This document shows positions 21,054 to 33,074 of a DNA stretch of 64,000 bases, piece after piece. Numbering within the stretch: position 1 is the stretch's first letter; the number at the start of each line of letters is the position of its first letter. Where the stretch lies: NCBI GenBank assembly GCA_021401465.1, contig JADDMT010000038.1:1-64000 (forward strand). The letters are read 5' to 3'. A program made the position numbers and the translations under genes. This DNA comes from Teratosphaeria epicoccoides (Eukaryota > Ascomycota > Dothideomycetes > Mycosphaerellales > Teratosphaeriaceae). The notes beneath the pieces are model-generated. The model saw only the letters and a list, made by a program, of their open reading frames with translations, did not search any database and was not told the DNA's origin.

Positions 21054-24000
21054 ATGGACAGGAACCTGATCTATACTAATGTAGTCCTGGCAAATAATAC
21101 TAGGACATTAGCTCTTATTGATGAAGGGTGCTAATACTACGCTGCAATTAACGGAGACCTAGCAAAAGGTCTCGGCTTGAGCTTAATAAGCAAAGAGTCA
21201 CGCATAGCGAGGGGCGTAATAGCGTCGATGCAGGACTCCGCGGTAGAAGGAGTAGTCGCCTTCTAGATGGAAATCAAGGGGTTCTAGCAACTAGTGTACG
21301 CATACGTAGTAAAGGATCTAGCCTTCCCCCTGATACTAGGGAACCCCTAGAAGGCTCACAATAAAGTGCGGACCGCACTAGAAAGGCGTCGGTATTAGCA
21401 TAGAAGAGCGGGACAGTAGATAAACGAAGGACGGAACCACTAAGAATACGAGGACCGCGGGAACTTTACCCAGGTATGCGCGACCGCGATGGCAGATGTC
21501 GCAGAGGCCTTAAAGGCAAGGGAATATCTGACGCTAGACGAGTTGAAGAAGGCGTTACCTCTAGAGCTTCAGCACATGGCTCCGCTGTTCTGCCGCTAGG
21601 AAGCGGAAAAATTAGCGCCACACCGCCCTGGCATCGACTACCGCATCGAACTCCGCGAAGAACTAGACGGATCCTAGCCGGCTCTGCCGTGGGGACCCCT
21701 GTACAGCATGTCGAAGGAGGAACTACTAGTTTTAAGGAAGTCCTTAGACGAACTGTTAGGGAAGGGATTCATTTAGCCTACTAACTTAGAGGCTACGGCT
21801 CCTGTGCTCTTTGTCCGGAAGCTAGGGGGAGGGCTCCGGTTCTGCTGCGATTACCGCGCCCTTAATGCGATCACAAAGCAAGATAGGTACTCCCTCCCAT
21901 TAATACCAGAGACCTTAAGGAACCTCACGGGCGCCTGGTAGCTCACTAAGGTAGATGTAGTGTCAGCCTTCCACCAAATCCGTATGGCAAAAGGCCATGA
22001 GTACAAGACAGCCTTTCGCACGAGGTTCGGTTCATTTGAATGGCTAGTATGTCCGTTCGGTTTATCTAGGGCTCTGGCAACGTTCTAACGATATATCAAC
22101 ACACTGCTACGCGAGGAATTAGACGACTACGCCTCCGCGTACATAGACGACGTTATTATATATAGCGGCAGTTCGCGAGAAGACCATTTCGCCAAAGTAA
22201 CGCGAGTACTCTAGAAGCTCTAGGACAGGGGCCTCTACCTTGACCCTAGGAAGAGCGAGTTCGCCAAAAAGGATATCAAGTACCTAGGGTTCATAATACA
22301 CGCCGACAGAAAGGGCGTAGGGACCGAGCCAGAAAAGGTAGAGGCCGTGCGCAACTAGGAGCGGCTAAAAACACAAAAGGAAGTCCGTAGATTCCTCGGC
22401 TTCGCTAACTACTACAGGATGTTCATCCCGAACTATTTGAAGACGGCTAGGCCCTTGACGGCGCTTACAGGGAAGGGCAGACCGTTCTCCTAGGGAGAAC
22501 TCGAGGAGTCCGCGTTTAGAACGCTAAAAGCGAAGTTCTGTTCGGCGCTAGTCCTTTCTTAATAGAACCCGGAGCTGCCGACCTTTTTAGAGACTGACTG
22601 TAGCGGGTTTGCGTTAGGGGCGGCTCTCCTGCAAGAAAACAACGGAGTCCGGAGACTAGTAGGCTTCTTCTCGCAGAAACTTAACAAGGCGGAGATTAAT
22701 TACAACATCCATGACAAGGAGATGCTAGCCATGATATCGAGTCTGAAGTTCTAGGGCCCCGAGCTGAAGTCGTGTAGGCCCTTTACTATTCTCACGGACT
22801 ACAAAAACCTGGAGTACTTCATAGTCAAGCGATAGCTGTCCGAGCGGCAGATACGGTAGTACGAAACCCTCGCGCAATTCTAGTTTTCCCTGGTATATTG
22901 CCTAGGCGCCAAAGGAGTAGTCCCGGACGCGTTGTCAAGACGAGAACAGGACACGCTAGGGGCAGAAGATAAGGAATCACGGTTTAGGAGGTTTTTAGAC
23001 CTAGAAGTCGTGGAGAGTTAGCCGGACCCTGTAGATGAGAGCAGGGACGTCGTGCCGATTACCCCGATCGGCCTGTTTCCTACTACTGTAGAGAATGAAC
23101 AGCAATTCGCTAACTCCGCAACCTCTAACTAGGAACCCATGGGGCCGTTCTAGGACAGCACCCTTAATGACCTATGGGCAGCCACAGTAGAGAAAGACGA
23201 GCTATACTCGATAGTGTTAAAAGCAGTAAAGAGCGGCTCCTAGGCGCTACTAGCCAGAACGAGGCTGAAACTACAAGCAGGGGACTACAAGCTCGACAAG
23301 AGGGGCTTCCTGCGATACCGCGACAAACTATAGGTCCTAGGAACAAACGACAGTCAGCCCGGGGCCGAGACCTCGGACTCTAGGGACGAAAGCAACGACA
23401 TGCTTAGGACGAAGCTCATTTAGTCCGTGCATGACGCTACAGTATACAGGCACCTAGGACAGGACGCCACGACGATGATCCTAGGGCGTGACTTCTACTA
23501 GCCGTTACTGTCTAAGCATGTCCGGCGGTTCCTGAGGAACTGCGACTACTACGGTCGTAACAAAGTGTAGAGAGAGCACAAGCATAGACTACTAAAGCCA
23601 TTACTAGTTCCCGACAGATTCTTCTAGGAGATCTCCATGGACTTCATGACAGACTTGCCTGATTCCGAGGGATGTCGATACCTATAGGTTATCAAGGATC
23701 GCCTATGCAAGTTCGTGGTTTTGCAGGCGATGTCTAGCATGAAAGCAGAGGAGTACGCGGAGAAGTTCATGGATTGCTAGGCCCGGTACCATGGAATGCT
23801 AACGGCTATTACGAGCGACCGGGGCACTAACTAGACTAGCACCTTCTAGACGACCTTCTGCAAAGGAATGGGCGTATCCTAGCGGTTAAGCTCCGCGTAC
23901 TACCTACAAACAGATAGAGGCCCTAAACGCCTAAACTAAGAGGTACAAGCGTACCTCCGGAACTATATTAACCATGAGCAATCCGACTAGAAGCGATAGC

Positions 24001-24998
24001 TCCCCATGGCTTAACTAGCGCTAAACGGGAGGTATCATTCGGGAATTAGCATGAGCCCCTTCTTCGCTACCTATAGCTACGAAACATAGGGCCCCGTACC
24101 TTTAACTAAGGACCCTATAGGGCCTAGCCCGTTAAAAGCAGCCGAGAGGGCAAAGACGTTCGTAGGAAAGATTCGGGACATAACAGGAATCTGCCAAGCA
24201 ACAATGGCGGCTTCCGCGTAGGAACAGGAGGAGTCCGCTAATAAACGCTAAAACCCCGCCCTAATTTATAAAGTCGGTGACAAGGTCTGGCTAGATCTAC
24301 GGAACTACACTACAGAGAGACCCAAGAAAAGCTTAGACGCCAAGCATGCGAAGTACACAGTAGCCGAAGTGTTATTACTAGTCTCTATCTACTTGACTAG
24401 GCTCCCGAATAACATATACCTAGTGTTCTATACCGACCTACTAAGACTAGCGGGCAAGGACCCTATGCCTAGGCAGGAGAACGACGACGAACAGCCGGAC
24501 CCCCTTTTGTTTAAGTCGCACGAAGAGTAGTTAGTAGAGGAGATACTCTGCGCGAGGGACAAGAGAAGGGGAAGAGGACGCGAAGTCCTAGTAAAATGGT
24601 CAGGGTACTACAAACCTACATAGGAGCCCCTAGAAAACCTAATGGACACCGAAGTAATAGACCGCTTCGAGCGGGCTTAGGGAAGCGCGGAGAACAACGA
24701 TGGCCCTAGAGAGAGGTAGGACATGAAGAAAAAGGAAACGAGATGCAGGACCTAGCAAAGGGAGCCTAGCATTCGTAACGAGGAGTACAGGCGTTTAGGA
24801 AAGGACAAAAGTTAGAAGAGAAAATTGACATTAGGTAGCTATATATACAACAAAAGAAAGAAAGGAAAACCCCCCCTAGCCGCGGGCCCCTGCGCTGAGG
24901 ATAGAGGACCCTAGCGACAATCAGGCGGGATTGTCACTAGGGGCCTCGCTAGCGGGGCTAGCCAAGTTAGCAGAGCATTTTGCGCGGACACTAAGTAA
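21054..24998 (+). pseudogene. G2 pol with chromodomain
   Basis: Pol lies in the -1 frame relative to gag, with a possible ATG at 21054. Retropepsin-like ALIDxGC is near 21112-21130, with Glu at the usual Ser/Thr position. Reverse transcriptase has YIDD at 22140-22151, and RNase H has ETDCSGFALGAALL near 22590. Then follow a degenerate HHCC integrase domain near 23430-23570, the integrase core (DFMTDLPDSEG, SDRG) to about 24130, and a chromodomain with VLVKWSGYYKP at about 24533-24672. Numerous TAG codons replace Gln/Trp. The C-terminal end is uncertain; the frame closes at a TAA near 24996-24998. Confidence 0.88.
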
Positions 24999-25273
24999 CG
25001 CGTACAGGGCTTTGCAGTTTAGGCGCTTGCTAGCGCAGCGCTAGCAGGCGCGGGCTCGGGTAGACTAGACAGATTCATTAGCTAAAGCTAGGTATAACGA
25101 CGAGGACTCCTAAACATACCGATTAGGGGACGCAATCTACGCCCTAGAGGGCGCAGTCGACGTAGTAGAGGGCGGGAGCTATCTGGATCTAGTTAGTATC
25201 ACCCGGAATCCTGGAGAAAGAGCCAGAAAGTAGGGGAAAGAATGAAGGGGGGCTTACGGTTTAAGGTGAGCAT
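24922..25273 (-). pseudogene. Antisense accessory ORF of G2, TATA-driven, probably spliced
   Basis: A minus-strand ATG at 25273 follows a TATAAAAA box and a CT-rich leader. After 16 coding bases comes GTAAGC, and 47 bp later a CAG acceptor. The spliced frame continues to a TGA at about 24922 with only TAG stops inside. It contains ACxRCASKRLNCK...RAKC, that is C-x2-C-x6-C-x11-C, resembling the first half of a Zn2Cys6 cluster. The plus strand is also open here, so the coding strand is an inference from the promoter, leader and intron signals. Product unknown. Confidence 0.5.
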
Positions 25274-25310
25274 GTAAGAGAAAGGAAGCAAGAGCGATAG
25301 CGAAGGGCGC

Positions 25311-25318
25311 TTTTTATA
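25311..25318 (-). promoter_or_regulatory. TATA box for G2 antisense ORF
   Basis: TATAAAAA on the minus strand, 38 bp before the ATG at 25273 and followed by a pyrimidine-rich leader. It is the same box sequence as upstream of the G1 antisense ORFs. Confidence 0.55.
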
Positions 25319-25639
25319 CGGCAAGGGACGCACTAGCACGGGCCTAGGAGCGCCCCTACAATGGCTTGGATGGCGATGAATAGAAGTGAAGTGAAAAGAG
25401 GTAGAAAGTGAAGTAGACTTGAATAAGCGAAGTGGGGTCTAGGAACCTAGCAAGACTAGCTAGAGGCCGGGCTGAAGGCACAGGAGAACGGGGAGCGTAA
25501 GAAGTGTGAAGTGAAGTGGACTTAGACAGGTAGAGTAGACTTAGACAAAAGAAGTGAAGTTAGGAAGCCGTGTCAGCCTAGCCGCGATCCGGAATTTACG
25601 TGCTAGAAGGAAACTGAGATTCCTTGCTGTAAACAAGAA

Positions 25640-25658
25640 GGGGGGGGGGGGGGGGGGG
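25640..25658 (+). repeat. Run of 19 G next to G2 3' LTR
   Basis: An uninterrupted guanine run lies 3 bases before the 3' LTR start at 25662, at the place of the polypurine tract. Confidence 0.95.
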
Positions 25659-25661
25659 TAA

Positions 25662-25823
25662 TGTGAAGGGCGAAGCCCTAAGTCTTGGCATAGGCTAGGG
25701 CCTGTGCGACCCCTGACAAAGCTAGCTATAAAAGACCGGACAGCTAGCAGATAGTCCTTCTCTCCCTATCGTACTTGTTGAATACCACATGAACCCCTGT
25801 GTATACGCTGTTCACCCATGACA
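25662..25823 (+). repeat. 3' LTR of G2
   Basis: 162 bp with a TATA box at 25727-25733, followed by the GAGAT duplication. Confidence 0.95.
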
Positions 25824-26237
25824 GAGATGATGTAGTAGAAGCGCACACTCGAAAAGCTTAATATCAAACTACCCGAAGTCCTAAAACTCTACTGCGATAA
25901 CAAGTAGACTCTTCGCTTTGTTTAGAAGTCTAGGTATCGCCTAGACACGAAGATGCGGCATATAGATGTTTAGCAATGTTAGCTGCGAGAGAGGTATCAA
26001 GCTAGAGACTTACACGTAGAATAGATGCTAACAGCTAAGATACCGGCTAATAGAATGACCAAGTTAATGACAGCACTAAAACACATGCGCTTCACTTAAC
26101 AGTTGCGGCTGCATCTAGTGAGTAGTAACTGCTCAGGGGGTAAAACATTAGCAGACAACAACAACAGCGCAGGAGACTAGCTTAGTAATAAGAACTAAGC
26201 AGGATACCCCTGTAAAGAACGACAGAACAACAAATGA
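25824..26237 (+). pseudogene. Copia RNase H C-terminal part
   Basis: After the G2 target duplication the copia frame continues for 138 codons to a TGA at 26235-26237. It includes LYCDNKQ, RHIDV and a DLHVEQ...K(I)PANRMTK segment, the conserved end of copia RNase H. Joined to 17401-18888 it forms one interrupted pol region; RIP-type stops are present. Confidence 0.85.
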
Positions 26238-26546
26238 ACGAACGATATAGCGGCAAGGGGCCACAGATTAGCTCCTACAGAAAGCACATGAATGAATGAT
26301 ATAGTAATAGTAGTGAACAATATCAGCTCGACTAAATCAAAACAAACAAACAAACAAACATTACTTCACTTGACCGCAGAACTAGCCAAAAACGGAAGGC
26401 ACATGTCATGAGTCACAATACGTCCTGAAGTCCTGATTAGACGAGTGCGAGTAATGTGTAACTACCTACAGGAGTAGCAACTCAGCTTAAAAACCTTTCA
26501 AACTACTAGTATTGCAGTCACACTACTACACTAACATCTGAGCTAA
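26238..26546. other. Copia post-pol noncoding region with ACAA repeat
   Basis: No coding frame is seen. It contains a short (ACAA)n tract at about 26338-26361 and ends at the left LTR of G3. Confidence 0.6.
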
Positions 26547-27036
26547 TGTCATAAGGGTAGGTGCTAATAGCAGGAAGGTGACTAGGTGTTAGACTTAGGA
26601 GCTGTGAAGAATATCGACAATGGTAGTTGACCTTGTAACTGACTCTCCTCTAAGCAAGAGAGGATTAAATTAAGATTAAGCACGAAGCTCCTAACTGCCT
26701 GTCCTAAAGCCATCCCTATATACTAGAGAGCGACAGAGCAGCTCTGTTAGATCTGTCGACAGACCTGACAGATCCGTGTCTGTAGATCTGTAGACTAACC
26801 CTATAGATCTAAGGGTCTGTCATCCTGTGACAGATCCCTTCTTCCTTGCAAGCCTATAGATCTGTAGACTAACCCTATAGATCTAGGGATCTGTCCTTAC
26901 GTGACAGATCCTTTCTTCTATGACTATGCCTATGACTTATAGTACTCCTATGACAGTACTATGACTCATAGCACTTAGGACCTACATGATCCTGTATCCT
27001 ATAGTACTCTAGACAGTACTCCTGACACTTATGACA
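26547..27036 (-). repeat. 3' LTR of G3
   Basis: 490 bp, the same length as the 5' LTR and with the same internal duplication. Confidence 0.94.
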
Positions 27037-27115
27037 CTATCCCCCTCTTAGCCTAGCTTGTCCCTAAGCTACCTTATTAGTGCGGGGTTTCTCTTGTTTC
27101 TTCTTTCAAACTGTG

Positions 27116-27667
27116 ATGTCTTCTCTTTCTACATCACTGCCTTGTGTCATTCTAGACACTAACGCCCCTTTAACGCAGAAACGCAAACGCCGCGCGAATC
27201 GAATCTATCGTCAGGGCTAGGACAGCATGAAGTCCTGTACTTGGTGTTAAGAGCTAAAGCTCGTTTGTCAGGTACACATTTCCTTAGGGAAATGTTCGCA
27301 ATGTCACTTCAGCAACTGTCGGAGTTGCGACGCGAAGGTGACAGAGGTCGAATAGAAGAAGTTAGGCGATTAGCGGAAAAGACTAATTGCTAATCTTGAT
27401 CGTGCAAAGGTAGTCCTAGCCGAGGCTTCGCAGAAGATGCTAGAGGCGCATGCGAAGGAGATGCGTCTTCGAAAACAGTTAGACGCAGTCGACCGGGAGG
27501 TCGAAGATGGTCGCGCCCTCGAGGAGCGCGAGATCAGGGAGGAGGAGGCCGAGGAACAAGCTCTTGCGCAGGCCGGGTTTCTTCTTAACCCCGATCCTTC
27601 CGCGGGTCTCGCTCTTAGTCCTACGACATGGAGCGCAATAGAGGGTTTTGCTAACTCCTCATATTAG
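27116..27667 (+). pseudogene. Antisense accessory ORF of G3: Zn2Cys6-like cluster plus coiled coil
   Basis: This 184-codon frame lies on the plus strand, opposite to G3 gag-pol, starting 79 bp inside the 3' LTR after a CT-rich leader. It has a basic N-terminus (QKRKRRANR), then cysteines spaced C-x2-C-x6-C-x8-C-x2-C-x7-C, with a further Cys inside the last interval. This matches the Zn2Cys6 pattern. It is followed by about 90 residues of Glu/Lys/Leu/Arg-rich coiled coil and a C-terminus ending WSAIEGFANSSY. The last 76 codons (27437-27667) are intact; upstream stops are TAG/TAA of RIP type. The architecture is like a small fungal DNA-binding protein; function is inferred only. Confidence 0.75.
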
Positions 27668-27781
27668 GGTTTCCTAGATGGCGTGATAGCCGAGCCGGTC
27701 GACGGCGTCCCGCAGGAGTCTAGTCGTGGCTTAGGATCTTCTTCCTAGGTTCGTTCCTTTCTCGAAACTTCGTATCTTTTG

Positions 27782-30700
27782 TTAACAGTTTCGCAGGTGT
27801 TCTAGGGGTTCCCAGGTGTTCTCGGTACTCCCATATCCTTCCCATTTTACTAAGTACTCTCGCTGTCTGTCCTGCTAGCGAGTGTTAATAATCCTTTCGA
27901 CAGAGTACTCCGGTTCTTCTACTTCAGGGTCGAGTAGTAAGGGTTCTGATTGCAGTGCGGCGTCTAGCGCTGCTTGTTCTAGCAGAGAGACATAGAACAC
28001 AGGGTGTATTCTTATCTGCTTAGGTAGCTATAATTCAAAATTGACTAGTCCTGTCTTGGCCTTGATCCTGAATGGTCCTAGTTTTACAGCGTCTAGTTTT
28101 TTACTCGGCTTGTCCGATTTGATGTGACGGCAGAGGAGATACACCTTGTCCCCCTCCTTTAGAATTAGTCCCTTAATTCTCTTACGATTTGCGTACCGTG
28201 CCATGTTCTGCTAATAGAACTGCAGGTCGAGTCGTGCTTCTGTTTGCAGTCGGCGTAGGTGTTCTACTCGTCCGAGTGCTGCTAGGTTCGGATCACTAGA
28301 TAAGACGTCTAGAATGTCTTCTATAGCTGATCCATATGCCATATGAAATGGCGAGAGTCCTGTCGACTCTGCTAGCGTACTATTATACGCGAGCTATGCT
28401 ATTAGCAACAACTCTACCTAGTTGTTCTGGTCCCTATTAACATAGGATCGAAGGTACTGTTCTAACGTCTAATTCAGGCGTTCTGTCTGTCCATCCGTCT
28501 AAGGGTAGAAGGAAGTACTTAATCGATGTTTGACCTGGAATTGTCCTATTAGGGCTCTCTAGAAGTTAGAGGTAAACACGGATCCTCGATCCGTTACTAG
28601 GTCCTATAGCATGCCGTGTAATGCTACTACCCATTTAATGAAGACATGCGCGATATCTTCAGTCTTGAAGTCTTCGCGGTAAGGGATAAATTTCCCGAAC
28701 TTAGTGAATTAGTCGACTACTACCATGATCCTGTCGAAGAACTCATTAGTAGCGGGTTCTCTCGACTAAGGTAGTTTAACGATAAAATCCATAGCGAGTG
28801 ATTCCCATAGCCGTTAAGGTACCTTTAGTAGTCGTAGTAGCCTATACGGTCTGTGACGGTCGTGCTTACTTTGTCGGCAAGTCACACATTGACGGACGTA
28901 GTCCTTGATTGCCTTGCTCATCCTAGGGAAGTAATATTCTTGTCGGAGAATTCGCTTCATTTTAGACACTCCCGGGTGTCCTGCCTGAGGTATGTCGTGT
29001 CGGAGGCGTAGTAGTTCCGATCGTAAAGACGTTAGCATGTATACTAATCCTTGAAACAGAAGGATTCCGTCTTCGTCTTCCTAATCCTCCTGTCCATCAA
29101 TGTCGTCGCGGACAGCGAGTGCAGTCAGGTCATGGATTAGGGCATTCTTCAGGTCGTCCTGAAACCTACTAGTCCATGTGACAGTCGTGGCCGCGAGTCG
29201 GTTAACTCCTAGCGTGCCATCGCTATTTTCCTGGAGAATAGCATGTTTCTCCCGCTTCACGCCCTTCATGTAGTCCGTCTGGCAGCTAAGTGCATCGGCG
29301 CGTGCGTTATCAGTCCCCTTGCGATAGACGATCTTGTAGTTAAAACTAGAGAGCTCCTCGCTCTACCGAACCTGTCGTCAGTTTAACTCTTTCGTTGTTG
29401 TGAAGTATCGCAAGTTCTCATGGTCTGTGTAGACCGTGACCTAGTGCTTAGAACCTTCTAAGTAGACCCGCCAGGCCTTGTAGGCGTCTACTATGGCTAG
29501 AAGTTCTTTGTCGTAGACGTCATATCGGAGTTCCGGTCCAGACAATTTCCTCGAGTAGTAGGCGACTAGCTGTAGTCGTCTACTCGGTCCTGGTTGACTC
29601 AAGCATGCCCCGAGTGCTACGTCGGAGGCATCTGTTTCGACTATGATAGGCTTATCCGGGTCGAACACAAGTAAGATCGGCTGATCTGTAAATCGTCGCT
29701 TGAGTTCCTCGAAGGCATTCCGTTAGGCGTCGTCCCATACGAATAGTGTATCCTTCGTCGTAAGAGTCGTAAGTAGTGCCGTGATCTTCGAATAGTTTGC
29801 CACAAATCTCCTGTAGAAGTTGGCGAATCCAAGGAAGGACTGTACTTCCTTAACATTAGTCGGCGTAGGCTACTCTTTTACGACCTAGACTTTCTTAGTG
29901 TCTATCTTGATTCCATTCCATGCCACTACGTAGCCGAGGAATTATACTTCCTGCTTATGAAACTCGCTCTTCTGCGGCTTGACCTTTAGTCAGTAGTCCT
30001 AGAGTTTCTAAAGTACCTTGCGTACGTAAGTCCTATGTTCTTCGATCGTCCGGGAATAGACGAGGATGTCGTCTAGGTATATAACCACAAAGACGTCGAG
30101 GTACTCTCGTAGCACATTGTTAATAAATACCTGCTATGTAGCTAGGGCGTTTGTCAACCTAAATGGCATGACTATGTACTCGTAGTACCCGAACCTAGTT
30201 TAGAACGCAGTCTTCTATTCTTCGCCTTCCTTAATTCGAATTCGATTATACGCTCCAGGTATGTCGAACTTCGAGAACTACATTGCTCCTTGCAGGCAGT
30301 CCTGCAATTCCGAGAGCAAAGGAAGCGGATAACTATTCTTTATCGTGATGTCGTTTAATCCACGATAATCCACGCAGAGTCGCTAGTCATCTTCCCCCTT
30401 AGGCACAAACAGGATCGGATATCCGGCCGGGGACTACGACTCGCGAATAAAGCCTTTCCGGAGGTTGTCTTCTAGGTATTTCCGGAGGATCTCTAGTTTC
30501 GCCGCTAACAACAGGCGAACTGATTGCTTCGTTAGTGTCTTGCTAGGGAGTAAGGGTATCCCATGGTCCTACTCCTAGTGTTCTGGCAGAGCTTCTTAGT
30601 CGGGTTCTTCCTCGAAAAGAGTAGCGAACTCTTTATACTCATTAGGAACTGTAAATTCGACCCTGACTTCCGATTGCGTTGCTTTGACCTATAGGACATG

Positions 30701-33015
30701 CACTTCCTGTTCTGGATCCTTGATGGCGGCTACTATCTCGCTTGAAGTCATAGCACATATTTCGATCTTGCCTAGTGCGTCGTGCACTACAGGTAGAGGT
30801 ATCGATCTTGAGAGTTCTGGGAACTAGATCCTCTCATTCTTCTAGTCGATATAGGGGTTAGCGTTCCTTAGCCATGGCAACCCTAGTACTACATCCGAGC
30901 CTAGCGACTCTGTGATGTCGAACTAGAGCATCTCTCGGTGGCGTCCTATCCGTAGAGGCATCATCTCGGTCTCCTTGTCAACTATTCCTTAGTTGTACGT
31001 GACCGGCTTTCCATCGATCGCTTGTAGCGAGAAAGCATTCGTTTTCGCCTGTAGCTTTATCCTAGCTGTCCTAGCGAACTTAGGCGTCATGAAGATTCCA
31101 GTACATCCTGAATCTATTAAGGCCCTAGCTAGCGTCTCGTCAATGTGCAACCATACTCTAAGGTTGTTCGCGTATCTGGCGCCAATCGCGGCATATCGTT
31201 GTAGCCCTGTCTAGTCTGTCCGTGGGTCTAATTTCGGCGGACCTCGTCGTTTCCCGAATAACTGTCTTCTCGGACTAGTCTAGGGATCGTGCGGTCTCGG
31301 CTTCTTCTGTAAGCGTTACTGTTTTCTGGCCTAAGAGATCGTTCTCGTTCTTGGCCTCGCTGTTCCTGCGCGTTCCTTGCGTACTCTATCTTTAAATGAT
31401 AGACTCGGAGTCGTAGCGCTCGTGGAATCTGAATACCTTCGTAGGTTAGGTAGCCTCCCTAGGGCGTGAACTCTACCCCGAACGGTACAATTTCTTAGAC
31501 AACTTTCTGATACGCGTGAGGTTAAGCTACGACCGGTAGTCTCCTTAGGTGTCGTCGCATACGGTCGGCTAGTTCGTCATACTGAAGCTAGTCAACGTGT
31601 TGTACTCTATTAACCTATGGGCAAGCCTAAGCCTACTAGTTCTATATGATTCGGATAATGTCGAGTCCGATGTCATGTAGCAGCATGGCCTATCGCTCTA
31701 TGCTCTCGTCTTCCTCGGAATCAGGAATGACGGTTTCGACAAGCTCGTAGTTGTCGTCCGAACCTTCTTCTTCTTCTTCTAGTTCCTGTTCTCTTAGGAC
31801 TGTTGTACTAGAAGGTGTACCCCTTAGCGCACAGATCGATTGTGCCTTGTTTCGGCTAGGGTACTATCTGGAACCATCTTTATCACTCCTGTGAATTCGA
31901 CAATCGTCGTCATAGCACGTAGTCTAAGTAAGTGCGGCATGGTCCGGTTCTCGAGTAGCGGCGACCTTTTGCTTAGGTGCCGTCGTTGTCGCGCGAGCCT
32001 GCTCTATCCTAGGCAGCTCTTGTCGTTGCTTCTTAGCAAAACATTCGCGGGAAAAGTGTCCTTTCTTTCCGCAGTTGTGGCACTCGAGATTACTCTTGTC
32101 GAATGGCTTCTTCAGACCATTCTAGGGAGGAGAGCCCTTCCGCGGCTTTCCTCAGGGTCTATTCCTCGGACGCCCCTTAGTCGCATCTAACTCCATAGGT
32201 TAGAGACCGTAGTAATCGCTTCGCCATTTCGGTGCCGATCGTTAGACCTTATGGTTAGCCTGCGCCAGCTTGCGATTTCCATGTTGTCGTTCTTGCTGTC
32301 GTTCCTAGATGCGATTATCGATTCTAATCGCGAGATCGCTCATTTCCTTGAATGTCGTTAGCCGATCTCCTCGGGCAATTTCATCTTTAACCGTCTCCTT
32401 TAGTCCCTAGTAGAACTAAGCGGCTAAAGCGTTATCATTCTAGTCGACTCGAGCAGAGAGGGTCTAAAAGTCCGCGCGGTACTTCGTGGCGGAACCCTTC
32501 TGCTAGATTCCTAGGAGAGCTCTCTCGGCCTCTTGTTACTCATTACCGAGCCCGAACGCTTCGCGTAATGCCTTAAACAAAGACTTGTCTAAGTTAAGAA
32601 TCTCCCTAGTTGTCGTCTTCCTGGCTTCGGCGCTGCTGACGTGATCCAGATAATCTGTTAGATGAGGCTAGATAAACTCGAACACTAGTCCCTTCAGGTA
32701 AGAGACAATGTACATCATTCGCTTATGATGTGTCGTAAACTGTTCCGTATCCACGTTAAATGCTAACTAGCATTATAGGATAAACATCTCGACTTGAGAT
32801 TATTGTCCTATGAACTCTGTAGGGCTTCCTATCTTGAAGCCGTTATTGCCGTGTCCATTCCTAGTAGTTAAACCTGCGACAGATGCTAGAGCCATCTTAC
32901 TAAGGTAAATGGATTCGAGCTACTACGTGATTTAAGGTATAGCGGCAACTTGTTCTCGTGGTGTCGGTTGACTGTCGCTAGAACTTGAACTAACAGTTGA
33001 AGAACTACTTGACAT
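27782..33015 (-). pseudogene. G3 gag-pol polyprotein
   Basis: The minus-strand frame begins at an ATG at 33015 with a Ser-rich start. Gag has a perfect CCHC knuckle C-x2-C-x4-H-x4-C at 32082-32041. Retropepsin reads ALIDSGCTG near 31124-31098. Reverse transcriptase has YLDD at 30079-30068, RNase H with VETDASDVALGACL near 29640, and the integrase HHCC zinc finger lies at about 28990-28860. A chromodomain with YLVKWEGYGSTENTWEP lies at about 27912-27787. RIP-type stops are frequent but short stretches remain open. I have not verified that gag and pol are one frame throughout. Confidence 0.88.
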
Positions 33016-33074
33016 AGGCGTATGTTAAGCGCTCGACGAGTCTCCTGATGCTTCCCTAGAAGTGGTGCTCAAAA

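Larger units (their letters stand above)
18889..25823 (+). mobile_element. Complete G2 Ty3/gypsy chromovirus
   Basis: This 6935-bp element is flanked by GAGAT duplications (18884-18888 and 25824-25828) and is inserted in copia pol. It has LTRs of 162 bp, gag with a zinc knuckle, pol in a different frame with protease, reverse transcriptase, RNase H, integrase and chromodomain, then an antisense ORF and a 19-G tract before the 3' LTR. About 705 bp of its length is a TRIM-like insertion in gag. Confidence 0.95.

Noticed and set aside
24880..25245. Sense-strand accessory ORF of G2 ending at TGA 25243-25245
   Set aside because: The plus frame is open and looks protein-like, but the minus strand has TATA box, leader, ATG, splice signals and a cysteine motif; the plus frame is probably its complement. 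Not excluded.
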